Of a DNA stretch of 62,915 nucleotides, positions 8,412 to 16,520 are shown piece after piece. A program made the translations under genes and the position numbers. How positions within the stretch are numbered: position 1 is the first letter of the stretch; each line of letters opens with the position of its first letter. Below the pieces are notes generated by a model, which saw nothing but the letters and a program-made list of their open reading frames with translations, searched no databases and had not been told where the DNA came from. Origin of the DNA: Micrococcales bacterium (lineage in GTDB: Bacteria; Actinomycetota; Actinomycetes; Actinomycetales; Cellulomonadaceae); the NCBI GenBank assembly GCA_009779195.1, contig WRET01000009.1, positions 1 through 62,915 on the forward strand, in the 5' to 3' direction.

Positions 8412-9514
8412 GCGGCAGGACGCACGGTCCATGCGAGCAGAGCCACGAGGAGCAGCGCGACCACCAGCGTCACCACCGTGATGGTCTCGGTGACCAGTGC
8501 TTGGCGTGCTGTGTCAGAGGCAGCGTTGCTCGCACCGTCCAGCAACGTGGCCTCGACTGCGGAGATCTGCGCGAACCAGACGCTGGTGAGCCCGTTCCAC
8601 TCGTCCATGGTGGGCAGGTCAGGAGGCCCTCCTGCCTGGAGCGGCACTGTGACAGCCGCGATCTTCGCGTCGTCGCGAAGGTCGCTCCTGGCCATGAGCA
8701 ACGTGAGCGGGACGTCCGCGACACGCTCAGGGTGCTGCTGGTCTTCGGTCAGCGCCACGTTGTTGAGGTTCAGCACGTCGCGGTCCAGGCGCGCTTTACC
8801 AGGCAGGTCGACCAGAGACCGGACGGTCGCAGTCCTGACGACCTCGGTGTACTCGTTCTCGACGACGAAGACGTTACGGTAGTAGGGGCTGACCACCTCA
8901 GTGTCTCCCTGGAGACAACGTTCCACGGAACCGATGAGCGACCGGCCTGCACGCGCCTCGGCGGAGACGGCCATGGTGTAGCTGAACAGGTCGTCGTAGG
9001 CGAAGAGCCACTGTGCCAGGTCCCGGTCGGGGGTCAACGTCGCCAACGAACGCACGAACGCCTGCGTGTCGACCATGACCCACAGGTAGGCGCTGGAGGT
9101 CTTGGGAGACTCCGCCTCAGCCAGGCGACGGGCGTCGGCGAGGAGGTAGTCGATCCCCGTGTCGGGGTTGACCAGCCTTTTCAGACGGTCGCCGGACTGC
9201 TGGGGCAGCCCGCCCATATCCACGTCGCTGACAGCCTTCTTGAAGTCGCGGACCGTGCCGTCGGTGACGGCGACGGCTTTTGCCCGGGCCTCGGGCTCTG
9301 TGACGGGGTCGGTGACCTGCTCGGCGCGGATCGCCAGGGCGACGTCCCGGAATGTGTCGAGGGCATGGACGGCGGCGCTGTTGGCCTGGGCGGCCCTCCA
9401 CTTCGTGAAGGCCCCCCAGCCGATGTACACGTACGCGCCGGCGATGACCGCCACGATCACGGGGACGATGATGGCGGCCCTCATCCGCGCGCTGACGTTG
9501 AACCGTCGCATCAT
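8333..9514 (-). CDS. Two-TM membrane sensor with a large extracytoplasmic domain (GlnX- or NIT-like layout)
   Basis: The 393-residue protein has one membrane segment near the N-terminus (about 12-33) and another near the C-terminus (about 345-370), with roughly 310 mostly helical residues between them and a short basic cytoplasmic tail. It carries no kinase, HAMP or GGDEF domain. That layout, beside a lipoprotein and a PknG-like kinase, is what the mycobacterial GlnX sensor shows. A nitrate/nitrite-sensing (NIT) type helical domain is an alternative. The start is ATG 9514 because GGAGAGGAACGAC stands just upstream on the minus strand; longer readings lack such a site. It converges with and overlaps the lipoprotein gene by 79 bases. 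Confidence 0.7.
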   Translation of the reverse strand: MMRRFNVSARMRAAIIVPVIVAVIAGAYVYIGWGAFTKWRAAQANSAAVHALDTFRDVALAIRAEQVTDPVTEPEARAKAVAVTDGTVRDFKKAVSDVDMGGLPQQSGDRLKRLVNPDTGIDYLLADARRLAEAESPKTSSAYLWVMVDTQAFVRSLATLTPDRDLAQWLFAYDDLFSYTMAVSAEARAGRSLIGSVERCLQGDTEVVSPYYRNVFVVENEYTEVVRTATVRSLVDLPGKARLDRDVLNLNNVALTEDQQHPERVADVPLTLLMARSDLRDDAKIAAVTVPLQAGGPPDLPTMDEWNGLTSVWFAQISAVEATLLDGASNAASDTARQALVTETITVVTLVVALLLVALLAWTVRPAAQDASTTSGVRSKRSGSPSGVNTTET

Positions 9515-9857
9515 GTCGTTCCTCTCCTCCGCGCCGTTGCGGCCACGAACCGGCACCCACGCTGGTACCCGCGAACTGAGCCCTGCACATTGTGGGCAGC
9601 GCATGGGATGTGCGGTTCGTCCATAGTTCCTACCCTCCATCTCTACCGCTGGCCGCGTCAAGCACCAAAGCCCAGCGAAACTGCCTCACAGGCGAGGGAA
9701 CCTGGGTAGTGCACACCTGGAGCACGCAGAGATTTTTATGACACCGTGTGCCTAAGTTCGCCAGGACCAGAACACCGACGAGGTGTGGGCGACCAGCGCC
9801 AGGATGAGGCTGGACCACCAGGTGAATGGGGGCTAGCGGGGGGCGTCGATGGTGACC
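9515..9857 (-). other. 343-base interval without a supported gene
   Basis: This is the space between the start of the sensor gene and the stop of the zinc peptidase gene. It should hold the sensor promoter and the end of the peptidase transcript. I see no conserved protein, tRNA or strong hairpin here; the open frames are short and mutually overlapping. Confidence 0.5.
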
Positions 9858-10745
9858 TCACGGGTTCGCGACGGCGAAGGTGTCGCAGGCGGCCAGAGAG
9901 CCCTTCTGGTAGCCGACCATGAACCAGTGCACACGTTGCTTGGACGAACCGTGGGTCCAGGTGTCGGGGTTGATGCTCATACCAGCGCTGGCCGCGATGG
10001 CGTCGTCGCCGACGCCCTTGGCCGCAGCCTGGGCGTTGGCGAGCTGTTCGTCGGTGATCGGGTCGAGGAATGGCACACCAGTGCCAGGGTGGACGGTCGT
10101 CGCGGCGTGGCCTGCCCACATCCCGGCGTAGCAGTCGGCCTGGAGCTCGAGGCGCACCGAACCGGAGGTGGAACCTTTGTCCCTGCCGGCTTTGGACATA
10201 GTGCCCAAGATGTTCTGGATGTGGTGGCCGTACTCGTGAGCGGTGATGTACTCCTCGGCCAGCGGACCGTCGTCGATGCCGAACGTCGACAGCTGGTCGT
10301 AGAAACTCAGGTCGATGTAGATGGTGTTGTCGGCGGGGCAGTAGAACGGGCCGACCGCGGACGTCGCGTTCCCGCAGGCCGTGGAGACCGACCCGGAGAA
10401 GCTCCAGACCGTCGGCGCGGCGAAAGTGGCACCTTTGCGGCTGTTGATCAGCGGTTCCCAGTACGCGTCCAGGGCCTGGCTCGTGGCCGACAGGCGGCAG
10501 TCACGTGCCGCGTTGGCCTGCTCAGCAGTGCACTCGCCGACATACCCGGCTGGTTCGGCAGGTTGGTTGCCCCCGACAGCCCGGATGACGTCACCAGCCC
10601 CACCGCCTTGCAGCAGCACGACCAAGGCGACCAGGACGAGCCCGCCGATCCCCCCACCAGCCGCTTTGGCGGCGACCCCCCGGCCGCTGCCTGTGCGGAC
10701 CCTGCCACCTTCGAACTGTCCACCGCTGGAGAACGTCATGGACAA
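9858..10745 (-). CDS. Neutral zinc metallopeptidase, YpfJ/KPN_02809 family
   Basis: This 295-residue membrane-anchored peptidase has a basic Gly-rich N-terminus, a membrane segment at about 33-50 (GGLVLVALVVLLQ), and a catalytic domain containing the zinc motif HEYGHH within ITAHEYGHHIQNILG. Conserved family blocks around it are FYCPADNTIYIDLSFYDQL, LELQADCYAG, YGSS-like WTHGSSKQRVHWF, and FAVANP at the very end. The two His of HEYGH would bind zinc and the Glu would be the base. Full length for the family. The physiological substrate is not known. It is a single-gene unit; the CsoR-type regulator behind it starts beyond a 160-base gap. Confidence 0.9.
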   Translation of the reverse strand: MSMTFSSGGQFEGGRVRTGSGRGVAAKAAGGGIGGLVLVALVVLLQGGGAGDVIRAVGGNQPAEPAGYVGECTAEQANAARDCRLSATSQALDAYWEPLINSRKGATFAAPTVWSFSGSVSTACGNATSAVGPFYCPADNTIYIDLSFYDQLSTFGIDDGPLAEEYITAHEYGHHIQNILGTMSKAGRDKGSTSGSVRLELQADCYAGMWAGHAATTVHPGTGVPFLDPITDEQLANAQAAAKGVGDDAIAASAGMSINPDTWTHGSSKQRVHWFMVGYQKGSLAACDTFAVANP

Positions 10746-10906
10746 AGCCTAGTGCACTGGTACCCCCAAACCGCCGGGTTCGCGCCGCCATGCGGGGCAC
10801 CTGGCAGCGTTGTCGCCAGTTGCCACAGCGTCGCTGTCGCGCCCTTCTCCGCCTTGCCGTGCACCCCGCCTGACGCCGCTCCTTCCGACGTTTTAGGTGC
10901 ACAACC

Positions 10907-11167
10907 TTAGGCAAGAGAGAGGAAAAGCTTCTCCAGCTTGGCGACGTCCAGGTCAGGTTCGCCGTCGGCGGACACGCACTGTTTCATGGATGTGGCGATG
11001 ATGGCGAAGCCAGCCTTGTCCAGGGCCCGGCTCACTGCCGCGAGCTGGATGATGACCTGCTCGCAGTCGCGCCCCTCCTGGACCGCCCGACGCACCGCCG
11101 CGAGCTGGCCCTCGGCCCGGCGCAGCCGGTTGACGACCTGGGTGAGCTGGTCTGGGTCGAGGTCCAT
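10907..11167 (-). CDS. CsoR-family repressor of the persulfide-sensing (CstR) type
   Basis: An 86-residue all-helical DUF156 protein (NRLRRAEGQLAAVRR, QLAAVSRALDKAGFAI). Copper sensors of this family bind Cu(I) with a Cys-His-Cys set. Here both cysteines are present (C35 and C64), but the position four before C64 is Ser60 instead of His. The C-C-only pattern is that of CstR, which forms di- and trisulfide bonds when persulfides accumulate. The divergent operon encodes a CoA-disulfide reductase with a rhodanese domain, which fits sulfide or persulfide detoxification rather than copper. A palindrome of CsoR/CstR operator type stands in the shared upstream region (11218-11233). Confidence 0.85.
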   Translation of the reverse strand: MDLDPDQLTQVVNRLRRAEGQLAAVRRAVQEGRDCEQVIIQLAAVSRALDKAGFAIIATSMKQCVSADGEPDLDVAKLEKLFLSLA

Positions 11168-11208
11168 GGAGACTCCTTCGAGTGGCTATTGGCTCAGTAT
11201 ATGGAGGG

Positions 11209-11238
11209 TTGGCGCAGATACCCCCTGGGGTATATGCT
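11209..11238 (+). promoter_or_regulatory. Promoter overlapping a CsoR/CstR operator
   Basis: A -35-like TTGGCG (11209-11214) and a -10-like TATGCT (11233-11238) are 18 bases apart. Between them lies the perfect 7-bp inverted repeat ATACCCC-CT-GGGGTAT (11218-11233), which matches the known operator style of CsoR/CstR repressors. A repressor bound there would block the promoter of the 38-residue protein and the reductase. On the other strand a TATACT (11196-11201) is a possible -10 for the repressor gene, so the site could also give autoregulation. Confidence 0.75.
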
Positions 11239-11268
11239 CGTCTTGAGCGCCACTACGAGGAGGACAAC

Positions 11269-11385
11269 ATGTGCAGTGCGGTGCGGTGTGACAAGTGCGG
11301 CAAGGTGACGTGGGCCGGGTGCGGTCAGCACGTCGACCAGGTCATGGCTGGTGTGCCCGAGCCGGAGCGGTGCACCTGCAAGTGA
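11269..11385 (+). CDS. Small Cys-rich protein of unknown function
   Basis: A 38-residue protein with the pattern MC..VRCDKCGKVTWAGCGQHV ending in a CTCK tail: six cysteines and one histidine, consistent with binding zinc or another metal. Similar tiny proteins with CxxCGKxTWxGCGQHV are common in actinobacteria and have no assigned role. The start ATG 11269 follows a strong GAGGAGGAC site. Its stop overlaps the GTG start of the reductase gene by four bases (GTGA), so the two are translationally coupled and under the same operator. Confidence 0.8.
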   Translation: MCSAVRCDKCGKVTWAGCGQHVDQVMAGVPEPERCTCK

Positions 11386-13025
11386 GCCGACGACGCCTCG
11401 TCGTGGTCGGCGGGGTCGCGGGCGGTATGAGCGCTGCCGCCCGCGCCCGCCGGCTCGACGAGAACCTGGAGATCATCGTCCTGGAGGCCGGGCCATACGT
11501 GTCGTTCGCCAACTGCGGGCTGCCGTACCACCTGGCCGGGGACCTGCCAGCCGACAAGCTGGTCCTGCACGACCCGCAGTCTTTGGCCGCAGCCTTTGCC
11601 ATCGACGTGAGGGTCCACCACGAGGTCACCGCGCTCGACCGGGCCTCGCGACAGCTCACCATGAGCACCCCCGACGGCACCGCGACCCTGACCTACGACG
11701 CGTTGGTGCTTGCCCCCGGCGCGGTGGGGATCGACCCACCGGTCCAGGGCCTGGACGCGCCGAACGTCCACCGGCTGCGCACCGTGCCTGATGTCAACGG
11801 CGTGACTGCCTGGCTGGACCAGCTCGGCCCGTCGCCGACCGCTGTGGTCGTCGGCGCCGGGTTCATCGGCCTGGAGGCGGTCGAGGCGCTGGTCAGACGC
11901 GGCGCTACCGTCCACCTGGTCGAGCTGGCGCCGCAGGTGCTGCCACCGCTGGACGCTGAGATGGCCGAGCTGGTCGCCGACGAGCTGGTGCGCGCCGGGG
12001 TGGTGCTGCACCTGGGTGTGTCGGCCACGCAGGTCGGCGAGCAGGTGGTGCTCAGTGACTCCACGACGATCGACGCCGACCTGGTGCTCGTCAACGTCGG
12101 GGTGCGGCCCAACACCACGCTGGCCTCCGACGCAGGTCTTGAGACCACCGAGCGCGGGGCGATCGTCGTCGACGCCGACCAGCGCACCTCCGACCCGAAC
12201 ATCTGGGCTGCTGGCGACGCTGTGCAGGTCCAGCTGCACGGTGGCGGCCTGGGCGTGGTGCCTCTCGCGGGGCCGGCTGTGCGGCAGGGACGCCGCGCCG
12301 GCGATGCCGCGTGCGGTCACCGCACGACTCCGCAGGCGCCGGTGCTGGGCACTGCGATCGTGCGGGTCTTCGACCTGACCGCGGGCCTGACAGGTCTGTC
12401 GCGACGCCAGCTCACCCAGGCCGGTGTCGACCATGAGGTCGTCCGGGTCCACGCTGCGCACCGTGTCGGCTGGTTGCCCGGGGCGCAGATGGTGCACCTC
12501 GTTGGCTCTTTCGCGCCCGACGGGACACTGCTCGGTGCCCAGGGCGTGGGGGTCGCTGGTGTCGACAAACGTATCGACGTGCTGGCCACGGCCGTGCGTG
12601 CCGGTATGGGCGCCGACGACCTGGCTGAGCTGGAGCTGGCCTACGCCCCGCCGTACGGGGCGGCCAAAGACCCGGTGAACCTGCTCGGCATGGTCGCCCA
12701 GAACGTCCTGGACGGCACGATGCCCCAGTGGCAGCCCGACGAGCTGGACCAGGTCATGGCCGACGAGCTGGTGCTCGACGTACGCAGCCAGGCTGAGTAC
12801 GACGGCGGTCATGTGCCTGGGGCGTTGCTCGTCCCGCACACGCAGGTCCGCGACCGGCTCGACGAGATCCGCACGGCTGCGGCCGGGCGGCGTGTGGCCG
12901 TCCATTGTGCTGGCGGGTTCAGGGCGTACCTGGCGACACGGATCTTGCTGGCGCACGGGCTCGAGGCCCGGAACCTGTCAGGAGGGTGGAGCTCGCTGGT
13001 GCTCGCACACCCTCAGCTGGGCTGA
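11382..13025 (+). CDS. CoA-disulfide reductase with C-terminal rhodanese domain
   Basis: A flavoprotein of the pyridine nucleotide-disulfide reductase family, type CoADR-RHD. The N-terminal FAD motif is VVVGGVAGGMSAAARAR, and the single active-site cysteine lies in FANCGLPYH. A second nucleotide-binding motif follows (VVVGAGFIGLEAVEAL), then the second FAD block (IWAAGDAVQV). The last 100 residues form a rhodanese domain with LDVRSQAEYDGGHVPGA and the persulfide-carrying loop HCAGGFRA. Related enzymes reduce CoA disulfide, CoA persulfide or polysulfide with NAD(P)H. With the CstR-type repressor this makes a small reactive-sulfur response unit. The GTG start at 11382 is set by the four-base overlap with the preceding stop. 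Confidence 0.92.
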   Translation: MSRRRLVVVGGVAGGMSAAARARRLDENLEIIVLEAGPYVSFANCGLPYHLAGDLPADKLVLHDPQSLAAAFAIDVRVHHEVTALDRASRQLTMSTPDGTATLTYDALVLAPGAVGIDPPVQGLDAPNVHRLRTVPDVNGVTAWLDQLGPSPTAVVVGAGFIGLEAVEALVRRGATVHLVELAPQVLPPLDAEMAELVADELVRAGVVLHLGVSATQVGEQVVLSDSTTIDADLVLVNVGVRPNTTLASDAGLETTERGAIVVDADQRTSDPNIWAAGDAVQVQLHGGGLGVVPLAGPAVRQGRRAGDAACGHRTTPQAPVLGTAIVRVFDLTAGLTGLSRRQLTQAGVDHEVVRVHAAHRVGWLPGAQMVHLVGSFAPDGTLLGAQGVGVAGVDKRIDVLATAVRAGMGADDLAELELAYAPPYGAAKDPVNLLGMVAQNVLDGTMPQWQPDELDQVMADELVLDVRSQAEYDGGHVPGALLVPHTQVRDRLDEIRTAAAGRRVAVHCAGGFRAYLATRILLAHGLEARNLSGGWSSLVLAHPQLG

Positions 13026-13054
13026 GAACGGTCGCTGGTGCTCGTCGCGTACCC

Positions 13055-14203
13055 TCAGGCGCGCTGAGAACGCGCCCGATGGACGATGGCTCGTACGAAG
13101 GTGGTCTTCGCACGGGTGTAGGTGTCGCGGTCGTGACGGTGCTGGTGGGCTAGGTCACGTTTGAGGGCGACGTAGTCGTCTTGGACGTCGCGGTGCGTGC
13201 GCAGGAAGTCGGCGAACCACAGCTCGTCGTGGTCGTCGGGGTGCACGACGTGCAGGTGGAAGACCTGCTTGGCGAACCCGGTGGGTGTGTAGCCCATGCA
13301 CATGTCCAGCCGCATCACCGGTGTGGTGGTCTGCGCCATGAGCATCCACCCGTCGGCTTCGAGGGTCTCGACCAGGAGCGTCGGGTCGGCGGCCGGGTCG
13401 ACCTCCAGCAAGATGTCGACGATGGGTTTGGCGACCAGGCCAGGCACGCTCGTGGACCCGATGTGGCTCGTGCGCACGATCTGGTCGCCCAGCAGCGCGC
13501 CGAGGCGGCCGGCGGCCTGCGCGTACCACAGCGGGTACTGCGGGTTGGCCTCGTGCAGCTCGATGGGGAACAGGCGCCACAGCTCGGGCAACGGCTGCCG
13601 GGACAGCTCGAGGGTGGTGTTGAAGGCGGCGGACTCGTCAGGGTCCAGGCTGGCAAAGACAGGGTCGTCGACGAAACGGCCGCTGACACCCTCGAGCGCG
13701 CCGTCGTACAGCGGCAGGGCGAGCAGGGCACGGGTCGTGGTGCCGTCGGCCAAGGTGATGCCGAAGTCGGACGCCGGGCGGAAGCCCAGCCGCCGGTAGT
13801 ACGCGGGGCTGCCCACGATGACCACAGCCCGCAGCCCCATGGCCCGGGCTGCGTCGAGGGTGGTGGTGACCAGTGCCGACCCGATCCCGCGGCGCTGAGA
13901 GGCGGGCGCGACCGAGACAGGCCCGAACGTCACCGTCTCCCACTGGTCGTCTTCGGCGACGACCTGGCTGCGGGTGTACATGATGTTGCCCACGACCTTG
14001 CCGTCGACCTCGGCGACCATGTCGAGCTCGGGGACGAAAGAACCTGTGCGGCGCAGCTTGCGCACCAGGAGGGCTTCGTCACCGGTGCGCACACCGTCGA
14101 GCAGCTCGGCGTCCTCGTCGACGACCTGCATGGCGACGAAGGCGTCGTAGGTCAGGTGCTCGACCGCGCGGTAGTCGGCCGGTCGTTCAGGGCGTATCTC
14201 CAT
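13055..14203 (-). CDS. GNAT acetyltransferase fused to a GrpB (UPF0157) domain
   Basis: Residues 1-200 are a GNAT N-acetyltransferase with the acetyl-CoA loop QRRGIGSALV, followed by AYYRRLGF. Residues 210-375 are a GrpB/UPF0157 domain, related to the nucleotidyltransferase fold: HIGSTSVPGLVAKPIVDILLEV, then HLHVVHPDDHDELWF and the end block YVALKRDLA. Both parts also occur as separate proteins. The fusion suggests that they act on the same small molecule, but no substrate is known for either half. It is a single gene with a 162-base leader holding a long inverted repeat (14224-14320). Confidence 0.9.
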   Translation of the reverse strand: MEIRPERPADYRAVEHLTYDAFVAMQVVDEDAELLDGVRTGDEALLVRKLRRTGSFVPELDMVAEVDGKVVGNIMYTRSQVVAEDDQWETVTFGPVSVAPASQRRGIGSALVTTTLDAARAMGLRAVVIVGSPAYYRRLGFRPASDFGITLADGTTTRALLALPLYDGALEGVSGRFVDDPVFASLDPDESAAFNTTLELSRQPLPELWRLFPIELHEANPQYPLWYAQAAGRLGALLGDQIVRTSHIGSTSVPGLVAKPIVDILLEVDPAADPTLLVETLEADGWMLMAQTTTPVMRLDMCMGYTPTGFAKQVFHLHVVHPDDHDELWFADFLRTHRDVQDDYVALKRDLAHQHRHDRDTYTRAKTTFVRAIVHRARSQRA

Positions 14204-14223
14204 CCGGTCAGCTTATCGACGCA

Positions 14224-14320
14224 CGTAGGACGAAGCGAGCTGTTCGCCCCGGGCTGCGCGAGGTGTGCCATATGCGGATCCTGGTCCGCCCAAGGCCTGG
14301 AGCAGGGGTTTCGTCCTACG
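14224..14320 (-). repeat. Widely spaced 11-bp inverted repeat upstream of the GNAT-GrpB gene
   Basis: CGTAGGACGAA (14224-14234) and its exact complement TTCGTCCTACG (14310-14320) are 75 bases apart, between nadE and the GNAT-GrpB start. On the minus-strand transcript this could form the base stem of a structured leader or an operator pair. It has no U-tract, so a plain terminator is less likely. Confidence 0.45.
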
Positions 14321-14365
14321 AGGACGCCGGTGACCACCGATTCCGGACCGGCGGGTGAGAAATCG

Positions 14366-16399
14366 TTACGTGGCCGGGATGTTGGCTTCGATATCGGCGA
14401 ACCAGGCGGCAGGGCAGGCGTCCGACGGCATACGCCAGTCGCCGCGGGGCGACAGTGTCCCGCCGGAGGCGACTTTGGGGCCGTTGGGCAGGGCGGACCG
14501 TTTGAACTGGGAGCTGAAGAAGCGCTGGACGAACACCTGGAGCCAGTGCCGGATCGTTGCCAGGTCGTAGGCGGTCTTGCGTTCGTCGGGCCAGCCGGGG
14601 GGCCACGGGCCGACCTCGGCGTCACGCCAGGCGTGCCAGGCGAGGAACGCGGTCTTGGACGGGGCGTAACCACGGCGCAGGACGTGGAACAAGGTGAAGT
14701 CCTGCAGGGCGTACGGGCCGACGACGTCCTGGGTGGACTGCGGACGCGTGCCGGGGGTGACCGGGATGAGCTCGGGGGTGATCTCTGCGTCCAGGACGGT
14801 GCGCAGCACCTGGTTGGTGGCCTCGTCGAACCGGCCGGTGTCGACAACCCAGCCGATGAGGTGCTGGATGAGCGTCTTGGGCACCCCGGCGTTGACGCCG
14901 TAGTGGGACATGTGGTCGCCGACACCGTACGTGCACCAGCCCAGCGCCAGCTCGGACAGGTCGCCGGTGCCTACGACGAGCCCGCCGCGCTGGTTCGCGG
15001 CACGGAACAGGTAGTCGGCGCGCAGGCCCGCCTGGACGTTCTCGAAGGTCACGTCGTACACAGGCTCGCCGTCAGCGGCCGGGTGGCCCAGGTCGGCGAG
15101 CATCTGGCGAGCGGCAGGCCGGATGTCGATGGTCTCGCCTGTCGTGCCCAGCGCCTCCATGAGGGCCAGCGCTGCGGACTTGGTCTCGTCCGAGGTGGCG
15201 AAACCCGGCATGGTGAACGTCAAGATGTCTGAACGGGGCCGGCCCAGCCGGTCCATGGCGTCGGCGGCGACGATGAGCGCGTGGGTGGAGTCCAGCCCAC
15301 CAGAAACACCGAGGACGACTTTGGGCCCCCCGGTCGACACCAGCCGCTGCTCCAGCGCCGCGACCTGGATGTTGAACGCCTCGAAGCAGTCCTGGGCGAG
15401 ACGTTCAGGCTCGTCGGGCACGAAGGGGAAGCGGTCCACGGTCCGCCGCAGGCCGATATCACCGGTCGGCGGGTCGAGGCGGAAACCGACCTGGCGGTAG
15501 CCGGTGAGCCCGAGGGCGCGGCGGTTGTCGTCGAAAGTACCCACGCGACCACGTTCCTGGCGCATACGGTCCAGGTCCACGTCCGCCACGGTGACCACCG
15601 GGCCGGCAGGGAAGCGCGGGCCGACGGCCAGCAGGTCGCCGAGCTCGTAGACCATGGTCTGCCCGTCCCACGACAGGTCCGTGGACGACTCCCCGCAGCC
15701 CTGTGCCGCGTACACGTAGGTCGCCAGGCAGCGCGCCGACGCTGAGCGTGCGAGCAGGTGGCGGTCGTCGGCGCGGCCCACAGTGATCGGGCTGCCGGAC
15801 ATGTTGACCAGCACCGACGCCCCAGCCAGCGCGGCAGTGGCCGACGGCGGCACCGGCACCCACATGTCTTCGCAGATCTCGACGTGGAACACCAGCCCCG
15901 GGACGTCTTCGGCCTCGAACAGCAGGTCCGGTCCAACAGGAGCGCTCTGGCCAGCGACGACGGTCTCGCCGCGCACGTCGTCGCCCGGGGCGAACCAGCG
16001 CCGTTCGTAGAACTCTCGGTAGGTCGGCAGGTACGACTTGGGAGCCACGCCGAGCACCCGTCCACGGTGCACCACGACCGCGCAGTTGAGCATCCTCGAC
16101 CCGTGCCGCAACGGCGCACCGACCACGAGGACCGGCCGCAGGCCGGCCGAACCCCGGACCACCTCGGCGATGGCGTCGGCCACGGCCCGCTGCAGCGGGT
16201 CGGCCAGGAGCAGGTCGTCGACGGAGTAGCCGGACAGGCACAGCTCGCCGAACACTGCCAGGGCCACCGCGTCGTCGTGGCAACGCCTGGCGGCGTCGAG
16301 CACCGCCGCGGCGTTGGTCAGCGGGTCGGCGACACGCACAGGAACGGTGCAGGCCGCCACCCGGGCGAACCCGTGGGCGTAGGCCGAGGCGAAGTCCAT
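14366..16399 (-). CDS. nadE: Glutamine-dependent NAD+ synthetase
   Basis: The enzyme amidates deamido-NAD to NAD using glutamine and ATP, the last step of NAD synthesis. The N-terminal half is a nitrilase-type glutaminase with the triad E52 ([10 protein letters not shown]), K121 ([12 protein letters not shown]) and C176 (EICEDMW), the same positions as in the M. tuberculosis enzyme. The C-terminal half is the synthetase with the PP-loop [10 protein letters not shown] and [12 protein letters not shown]. The length of 677 residues is normal for the actinobacterial form. The gene is monocistronic in appearance, and its start diverges from the chemoreceptor gene. Confidence 0.97.
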   Translation of the reverse strand: MDFASAYAHGFARVAACTVPVRVADPLTNAAAVLDAARRCHDDAVALAVFGELCLSGYSVDDLLLADPLQRAVADAIAEVVRGSAGLRPVLVVGAPLRHGSRMLNCAVVVHRGRVLGVAPKSYLPTYREFYERRWFAPGDDVRGETVVAGQSAPVGPDLLFEAEDVPGLVFHVEICEDMWVPVPPSATAALAGASVLVNMSGSPITVGRADDRHLLARSASARCLATYVYAAQGCGESSTDLSWDGQTMVYELGDLLAVGPRFPAGPVVTVADVDLDRMRQERGRVGTFDDNRRALGLTGYRQVGFRLDPPTGDIGLRRTVDRFPFVPDEPERLAQDCFEAFNIQVAALEQRLVSTGGPKVVLGVSGGLDSTHALIVAADAMDRLGRPRSDILTFTMPGFATSDETKSAALALMEALGTTGETIDIRPAARQMLADLGHPAADGEPVYDVTFENVQAGLRADYLFRAANQRGGLVVGTGDLSELALGWCTYGVGDHMSHYGVNAGVPKTLIQHLIGWVVDTGRFDEATNQVLRTVLDAEITPELIPVTPGTRPQSTQDVVGPYALQDFTLFHVLRRGYAPSKTAFLAWHAWRDAEVGPWPPGWPDERKTAYDLATIRHWLQVFVQRFFSSQFKRSALPNGPKVASGGTLSPRGDWRMPSDACPAAWFADIEANIPAT

Positions 16400-16520
16400 G
16401 GTGCGAGTCTGCCACGCCTGTGCGCTCGTGCTGGGGTGCGAGAAGGCCGGAGTTTCAGGTCATGACTGGAGTCATGCTGCCGATCGGCTGAGACGTAGTC
16501 ACAGGTGTGAGGAGTTCACC

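Noticed and set aside
11325..12956. 543-codon open frame on the minus strand
   Set aside because: It lies wholly inside the CoADR-rhodanese gene on the other strand, and only that gene has recognisable motifs.
13181..15232. Very long open frame (683 codons) on the plus strand
   Set aside because: It is antisense to the GNAT-GrpB and nadE genes, crosses both and the gap between them, and reads as His/Gly/Val-rich low-complexity protein; typical of high-GC shadow frames.
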